Assembly: GCF_001028665.1 (NCBI RefSeq)
Contig: NZ_CP011504.1
Location: forward strand, 496,001 to 560,000
Origin: Burkholderia pyrrocinia
GTDB lineage: Bacteria; Pseudomonadota; Gammaproteobacteria; Burkholderiales; Burkholderiaceae
Direction of reading: 5' to 3'
Length of the DNA: 64,000 bases
The notes beneath the pieces are model-generated. The model had not been told where the DNA came from. It did no database searches and worked only from the letters and a program-made list of their open reading frames with translations. The first letter of the stretch is position 1, and each line of letters begins with the position of its first letter. This document shows, in pieces, positions 59,453 to 64,000 of this stretch. Position numbers and translations under genes: made by a program.

Positions 59453-61471
59453 TCACGGCCGGACCATCCACACGAGCAGCATCTCGGCCGGCACGGCAGT
59501 CATCCCCGCCGGCGGATGCGCGATCGTCGGCTCGACCGCCAGCGCCTGCGCGATCGCCGCCGGATCGTCGATCGTCGTGGTATGCACGATCGTCATCAGC
59601 CGCGCCGGCCGGTGCAGCGCCTCGCGGTACAGCGCGCCGTACCACAGCGGCCGCATCCCGACCGCATCCTGCAACACGTACGGATAACGCCACAGCCGCA
59701 GCACGAGGCGGCTTTCCGGGTGGCCCGGATCGACGCGGACGAACACGCGGCGCGTGCTTTCGCCGTGCGTGTAACGCGGCAGCACGGGCAGCGTATCGGC
59801 CGGCGCCTGCGGCAACAGCCAGCGCAGCGCGGTCGCCGGCGACCACGGCGTCGCACGCTGCCAGCCGGCCTGTGCGAGGTGGCGATCGAGCGTGTCCGAC
59901 GTCGCGCTCCATTGCAGCGGCAGATATTCCTCGCGATCGCCGCCGATCTCGGTGCGCCGCGTCGGCACACGCTGCCACCCGCCGCGCATCCACTGGTCGA
60001 CGGTCATCGCGACCACGTCGCCGACATGCGGGCGCGATGCGCGGTCGAGTTGCCACTGCGCGGGAACCGTCCATACGCCGGCCGTCGCGAGCACCACGAC
60101 CACCGCGACCAGCGCGCCCCTCGGCTGCACATGCTCGCGCACGCGCCAGTACGCATAGGCGCCGGCGAGCAACGCGAACCACGCCAGCCCGAGGCTCCAG
60201 CCGCCGAGCAGACCCGACAGCCACGTGTCGCCCACATACAGCCGCGCGAAGCCGCCGAGCACGATCCACAGCACGACCGCCGTCACGACCGGAATGCGCC
60301 ACAGCGCGGGCCGGTCGCGCGTCAGCACCCAGCCGAGGCCGCTGCTCGCGAGCATCGCGAACGCGGCGTCGGCATCGGGCAGCGGCACGTGCAGCGCGCC
60401 GGGCGGCAGGCTCGCGGGCGTGGCGCCGGGCACGCCCGCGCCGAACGCCGGCACGAGCACGACGGCGACGCCGACCGTCGCGAGCCACCATGCGGCCGTC
60501 AGCCAGCAGCGATGGATCATCAGCCAGACGAGAAACGCGGCCGCGACGATCAGCCCCGTATCGTGGCCGTGCAGCACCGCGAGCGCGCTCATCGCGGCAT
60601 CGACGGGCGGCGTGTGCAGGTTCTGCAGGAACGCGTACAGCGCGATGTCGGCGTGCATCAGCGGATCGTTCGCGACGACATCCTGCACGATGCCCGCGAA
60701 CAGCCACACGCAGCCGATGAACAGCAGCGCAAGCACGGGCACCGCGCCCGGCAGGCGGCGCACGCGTGCGATCGTGTCGTGCAGCCGCGCGCCGAACCGC
60801 GGCCAGCGGCGTGCGCATGCGTGCACGACTTCGGCCAGCGCGCGGCGCAGCAGCGGCCAGCCGCGCCGCAGCGCGACGCGCACGCCGATCCATACCAGCG
60901 CGATCAGCGCGGCCACGACCATCAGGATCGCGGCGACCCGCACGCTGATCGCCGCGGCCAGCGTAGCCGACGCACCGAACAGGATGCCCGGCGCGATGTG
61001 CACGGGCGCCCACACGAGTGCGGATATCACGTTGACCGGATAGAACGACCGGCGCGGCAGCGTCGCGCAGCCGACGACGACCGGCACGACCGCGCGCACC
61101 GGCGCGAGGAAGCGCGCGAGCACGATGCTCTTCATGCCATGGCGCAGCACGAACTCCTCGCCGCGTGCGTAAGCGGCCGCGTAGCCGAAGCGCGCCCAGG
61201 CGTTGCGGATCACCCCGCGATAGTGCCGCCCGAGCTCGTAGCTGATCCCGTCGCCGACCACGGCGCCGATGGCTGCGACGCCGATCGTCGTCCACCCGTC
61301 GAGCGCGCCCGCGCCGATCAGCGCGCCGGCCGCGAACATCACGGCACCGGCCGGCACGACCGTGCCGACCAGCGCGATCGCCTCGGCGCAGGCGGTTACG
61401 AACACAATCGCCAGCACGAGCAGCGGATGCGCGCCGATCGCGCCGATCCACGCGTGGATCGTGTCGCTCAT
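59453..61471 (-). CDS. DedA-PAP2-LssY three-domain membrane protein
   Basis: A 672-residue inner-membrane protein. Residues about 15-200 are a DedA/SNARE-associated domain (AIVFVTACAEAIALVGTVVP, YELGRHYRG, ARFLAPVRAVVPVVVG). Residues about 240-445 are PAP2-like, and 450-672 form an LssY C-terminal domain (THGESTRRVFVR, GMRPLWYGALYREALHRPAR). The PAP2 motifs are degenerate: PSGH is replaced by P-D-A-D near 366, and RLYVGDTW near 409 lacks the third-motif His, so phosphatase activity is doubtful. GGAG seven bases before the ATG supports the start. A role in lipid or lipid-carrier transport is inferred. Confidence 0.85.
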   Translation of the reverse strand: MSDTIHAWIGAIGAHPLLVLAIVFVTACAEAIALVGTVVPAGAVMFAAGALIGAGALDGWTTIGVAAIGAVVGDGISYELGRHYRGVIRNAWARFGYAAAYARGEEFVLRHGMKSIVLARFLAPVRAVVPVVVGCATLPRRSFYPVNVISALVWAPVHIAPGILFGASATLAAAISVRVAAILMVVAALIALVWIGVRVALRRGWPLLRRALAEVVHACARRWPRFGARLHDTIARVRRLPGAVPVLALLFIGCVWLFAGIVQDVVANDPLMHADIALYAFLQNLHTPPVDAAMSALAVLHGHDTGLIVAAAFLVWLMIHRCWLTAAWWLATVGVAVVLVPAFGAGVPGATPASLPPGALHVPLPDADAAFAMLASSGLGWVLTRDRPALWRIPVVTAVVLWIVLGGFARLYVGDTWLSGLLGGWSLGLAWFALLAGAYAYWRVREHVQPRGALVAVVVVLATAGVWTVPAQWQLDRASRPHVGDVVAMTVDQWMRGGWQRVPTRRTEIGGDREEYLPLQWSATSDTLDRHLAQAGWQRATPWSPATALRWLLPQAPADTLPVLPRYTHGESTRRVFVRVDPGHPESRLVLRLWRYPYVLQDAVGMRPLWYGALYREALHRPARLMTIVHTTTIDDPAAIAQALAVEPTIAHPPAGMTAVPAEMLLVWMVRP

Positions 61472-61573
61472 CGCACGCTCCAAAGCGGTGCGGCCCGGTG
61501 TGCGAACACCGGGCCGGCAGTGGCGTGGGGAACGTTCATCGCGAGGTGCGCGTGGTCGCGCCGGCGTCAGCGG

Positions 61574-62026
61574 TCAATCGAACTCGTACTGCCGCGCATC
61601 GGCCTCGAGCGGCGCGTCGTGGTACCCGACCGTCGCGATCTCGTGCAGATAGCGCGCGAGAAACGCGCCGATCGATCCGGCGGCCTCGTACTGATGCACG
61701 TGACGGAATTCGTGGGTCAGCAGGCGCCGCGTGTCTTGCCCGCGCAGCACGTACACCGCATGGTCGAGCGTGAGCCCGATCGTCCCCGGCGACAGCAGCC
61801 CCGTGTCGCGAGCGATCGCGGCCAGCGACGGCGTTTCGGGAAACGGCATGCGGTTGACGATCACCACGCGGATCCGCTCCGGCTGCGCGACACCCACCTT
61901 GCGCGCGTCGTCGGCCTGCGCCGGCGTCAGCGGCGCGCCCTGCGCGATCCCGCGCGCCGCCTCCGCTTCGGCCCAGGCGACGGCGGCGGGCAATGCGGAC
62001 GGCAGGATATCGGCAAGGTCAATCAT
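61574..62026 (-). CDS. small HExxH metallopeptidase-like protein
   Basis: A 150-residue soluble protein with LLTHEFRHVHQYE at about residues 106-118, an HExxH zinc motif, and a downstream acidic helix (PLEADARQYEFD) that could give the third Glu ligand. TLDHAVYVLRGQDTRRLL before the motif and NRMPFPETPSLAAIARDTGL form the edge strands. It resembles minimal gluzincins of the DUF4157/COG2856 kind. GAGGAG precedes the ATG. It lies 100 bases upstream of the DedA-PAP2 gene on the same strand and may be co-transcribed. Confidence 0.75.
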   Translation of the reverse strand: MIDLADILPSALPAAVAWAEAEAARGIAQGAPLTPAQADDARKVGVAQPERIRVVIVNRMPFPETPSLAAIARDTGLLSPGTIGLTLDHAVYVLRGQDTRRLLTHEFRHVHQYEAAGSIGAFLARYLHEIATVGYHDAPLEADARQYEFD

Positions 62027-62343
62027 CGCGGGGCTCCTCGATTGGCGCGGTGGCATCGGGCACCAGTTTAGTCCCGAATCAGGACGGTTCGCGGGGCGGT
62101 TCGCGTGACACCGTGCCGGCCCGCCCCGGGCGCGGCAGGCATCAGGGAATACCCTGTCTCGCACGCCGTGCCCTTTCCCGTCGATTATTTCGCTTCAGTA
62201 CACAGTTCGCGATCGCCTATCTCGAAACTTTCCCGGATGTGTATCGTTTTGTGATTCGGCGGAATATATTGGTCAGAAGAACAGTCGCGGCGACAACCGG
62301 ACGGCAGGGTCCGCGGCGTCATCCCGAAGAGGATCGCTAGAAG
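62027..62343. promoter_or_regulatory. 317-base divergent region before the NarL-type regulator
   Basis: The stretch 62180-62290 is AT-rich and must hold the regulator's promoter. I see no clear operator, and no gene. Confidence 0.4.
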
Positions 62344-62991
62344 ATGATCAGGGTAATTCTGGCTGACGATCACGCAGTCATGCGGGACGGACTGCGTCAC
62401 ATCCTGGAGATGGCCGGCGGTTTCGACATTGTCGGCGAGGCGAGCGACGGCTCGGCCACGCTCGCGCTGGCCGAGCGCGCCGCCGCCGACGTGCTGCTGC
62501 TCGACCTGTCGATGCCCGCGCCGACCGGCATCGAGCTGATCCGGCTGGTCAAGCGCCACGCGCCGTCGCTGCGCACGCTCGTGCTGACGATGCACGCCGA
62601 GGCGCAGTACGCGGCGCGCGCATTCAAGGCCGGCGCAACCGGCTACCTGACGAAAGACAGCGCGACCGCCGAGCTCGTCGAGGCTGTCGGCAAGGTCGCG
62701 GCGGGCGGCATCTACGTGAGCCCGTCGGCGGCCGAAAGCCTCGCGCGCACGCTGCGCGCGCCGGCCGAAACGCTGCCGCACGAACGGTTGTCCACGCGCG
62801 AGTTCGACGTGATGTGCCGCATCGTCGCTGGCCAGACCGTCACGCACATCGCATCCGAACTCGCGCTGAGCGCGAAGACGGTCAGCACGTACAAGACACG
62901 GATCCTCGACAAGATGGAACTGCCGCACGAAGCCGCGCTGGTCCGCTACGCGGTGCGCCACGATCTCGCCCCCGGCATCGACGACGCATGA
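62344..62991 (+). CDS. NarL/LuxR-family response regulator
   Basis: A 215-residue regulator. The receiver has D8/D9 (LADDHAVMRDG), phospho-acceptor D54 (LLLDLSMP), T in LTMHAE and K in YLTKDSA; the C-terminal LuxR HTH is LSTREFDVMCRIVAGQTVTH and SAKTVSTYKTRIL. The stop overlaps the sensor gene (ATGA), so the pair is translationally coupled. Confidence 0.9.
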   Translation: MIRVILADDHAVMRDGLRHILEMAGGFDIVGEASDGSATLALAERAAADVLLLDLSMPAPTGIELIRLVKRHAPSLRTLVLTMHAEAQYAARAFKAGATGYLTKDSATAELVEAVGKVAAGGIYVSPSAAESLARTLRAPAETLPHERLSTREFDVMCRIVAGQTVTHIASELALSAKTVSTYKTRILDKMELPHEAALVRYAVRHDLAPGIDDA

Positions 62992-64000
62992 CAGCCGCCT
63001 TCCGCTTCCCGCCCACGCCCCCGGACGACGCCGATCCGGACACGTCGCACCTGTTCATGTCGTCGCTGCCGCCGGGCCGGCGCGAGCGGCGGCTCGCGAT
63101 CGCGGCCGTGCTCGTGTCGGCCGTGATCTTCGCCGCGCTCGCGCCGTTCGCGGGCATGCCGCTCGCGCAGGGCTGGGCGTTCATTCCCGTGTACCAGTCG
63201 GCGATCGTCGTCAACGACATGGTGACGGCCGGCCTCCTGCTCGGCCAGTACGCGATCCTGCGCGAGAAATCGCTGCTCGTGCTCGCGGGCGGCTACCTGT
63301 TTACAGCCTTCATGGCCGGCACGCACATGCTGACCTTTCCGGGGCTGTTCGCGCCGACCGGCCTGCTCGGCGCCGGCGAACAGACCACCGCGTGGCTGTA
63401 CCTGTTCTGGCACGGCGGCTTTCCGCTGGCGGTCGCCGCCTATGCGCTGCTGCGCACCGCATCGCGCGCACGCCCGATCCCGGCCCCGCAGCGCCGTGCG
63501 GCGATTCCCGTGGCGCTCTGCATCGCCGTGGCGGTCGGCGCGACGGTCGCACTCACGGTGCTCGCGACCGCCGGCCACGACCTGCTGCCGCGCATCATGC
63601 ACGGCAACCGGATGGCCGCGCCGATGACGTACGCGATCACGGTCGTCTGGGGGCTGAACCTGGTCGCGCTGATGCTGATGTGGCGGCAGCGGCGTGACCA
63701 TTCGGAGCTCGACCTGTGGGTGATGACCGTGCTCGTCGCGTGGCTGTTCGACATCGCGCTGTCGTCGATGCTGAATCACGGGCGCTTCGATCTCGGCTTC
63801 TACGCGGGCCGCGCGTACGGACTCGTCGCGTCGGCCGTCGTGCTGTCCGCGATGCTGTTCGAGAACGGCCGGCTGCATGCGCAGACGGTGCGCGCGCTGG
63901 CCGGCGCGCGCTACCAGCATCTGCTCGTCGCGCAGAAGAGCGAGCAATTGAACGAGGCGAACGAACGGCTCGAACAGCGCGTTGCCGCGCGCACCGCGCA
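62988..64000 (+). CDS. MASE4-type sensor protein, partial (runs off the window)
   Basis: The first 337 codons of a membrane sensor. About eight hydrophobic segments between residues 35 and 300 form a MASE4-like input domain (PLAQGWAFIPVYQSAIVVND, then GYLFTAFMAGTHMLTFPGLF). From about 310 a coiled coil begins (QKSEQLNEANERLEQRVAAR), as found before histidine-kinase domains. The coupled NarL-type regulator makes a kinase the best guess; the catalytic part lies outside the window. Confidence 0.85.
   Translation, partial: MTAAFRFPPTPPDDADPDTSHLFMSSLPPGRRERRLAIAAVLVSAVIFAALAPFAGMPLAQGWAFIPVYQSAIVVNDMVTAGLLLGQYAILREKSLLVLAGGYLFTAFMAGTHMLTFPGLFAPTGLLGAGEQTTAWLYLFWHGGFPLAVAAYALLRTASRARPIPAPQRRAAIPVALCIAVAVGATVALTVLATAGHDLLPRIMHGNRMAAPMTYAITVVWGLNLVALMLMWRQRRDHSELDLWVMTVLVAWLFDIALSSMLNHGRFDLGFYAGRAYGLVASAVVLSAMLFENGRLHAQTVRALAGARYQHLLVAQKSEQLNEANERLEQRVAARTA

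Noticed and set aside
59516..62071. 851-codon plus-strand reading opposite the DedA-PAP2-LssY gene
   Set aside because: The minus-strand protein has three recognisable domains; the plus-strand product is His/Arg/Gln-rich noise.

Overview
The window is high-GC proteobacterial DNA with dense, short-gapped genes, many ATGA start/stop overlaps, OmpC-like Burkholderia-type porins and many transporters, LysR/AraC/IclR regulators and catabolic oxidoreductases. It looks like a secondary chromosome of a Burkholderia (probably cepacia complex) or a close relative. That is inferred from gene content and codon usage, not from a database match.

Layout. 1-4.7 kb: secreted hypothetical protein, a mercuric-reductase-like flavoprotein, a broken LysR remnant, a CynX-type MFS gene and a basic-amino-acid binding protein. 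4.7-7.0 kb: a copper-type module (DUF2946, outer-membrane barrel, CopC) lying between two diverged copies of the 3' end and terminator of the binding-protein gene. 7.1-9.8 kb: a halogenase-like flavoprotein and two hypothetical proteins. 9.9-15.5 kb (minus): amidohydrolase, Na+/solute symporter with its DUF3311 partner, porin and an IclR regulator. 15.8-22.7 kb (plus): a tightly coupled seven-gene operon with a polyamine-type ABC importer and a three-part flavin/[2Fe-2S] dehydrogenase. Three IclR-like operator copies lie between this operon and iclR. 22.8-31.5 kb: MHS transporter, 3-hydroxyacyl-CoA-dehydrogenase-like and octopine/nopaline-dehydrogenase-like genes, AraC and LysR regulators, porin and MFS permease. 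Together, 15.8-31.5 kb reads as uptake and oxidation of an opine-, amine- or betaine-like compound.

31.7-47 kb carries an iac-type indole-3-acetic-acid (auxin) degradation cluster: iacF, lysR, iacC, iacD, a tandem tautomerase, sensor kinase, iacA, iacB, iacI, iacH, iacE, response regulator, iacG, followed by an MFS gene. It is interrupted between iacF and lysR by a ~3.2 kb insertion. The insertion is bounded by a 95-bp duplication of the iacF 3' end, carries an IS701-like element with intact ends and a toxin/immunity-like pair, and has the 5' half of a tRNA gene at the far junction.

48.7-50.4 kb has a 40-residue peptide gene with its own promoter and a palindrome before an M29-peptidase-like gene: a possible undescribed peptide system. 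50.5-56 kb: AraC regulator, a GMC alcohol oxidoreductase and a natural Baeyer-Villiger monooxygenase/esterase fusion. 56.4-58.1 kb is a small, lower-GC type VI secretion-like cassette: PAAR protein, a frameshifted aspzincin metallopeptidase and a periplasmic OmpA-like protein. 58.4-64 kb: an exported phosphatase-like protein without its catalytic Cys, an orphan HigA-type antitoxin under an 18-bp palindrome, a DedA-PAP2-LssY membrane protein, a small HExxH protein, and a NarL-type regulator coupled to a MASE4-like sensor that runs off the window end.
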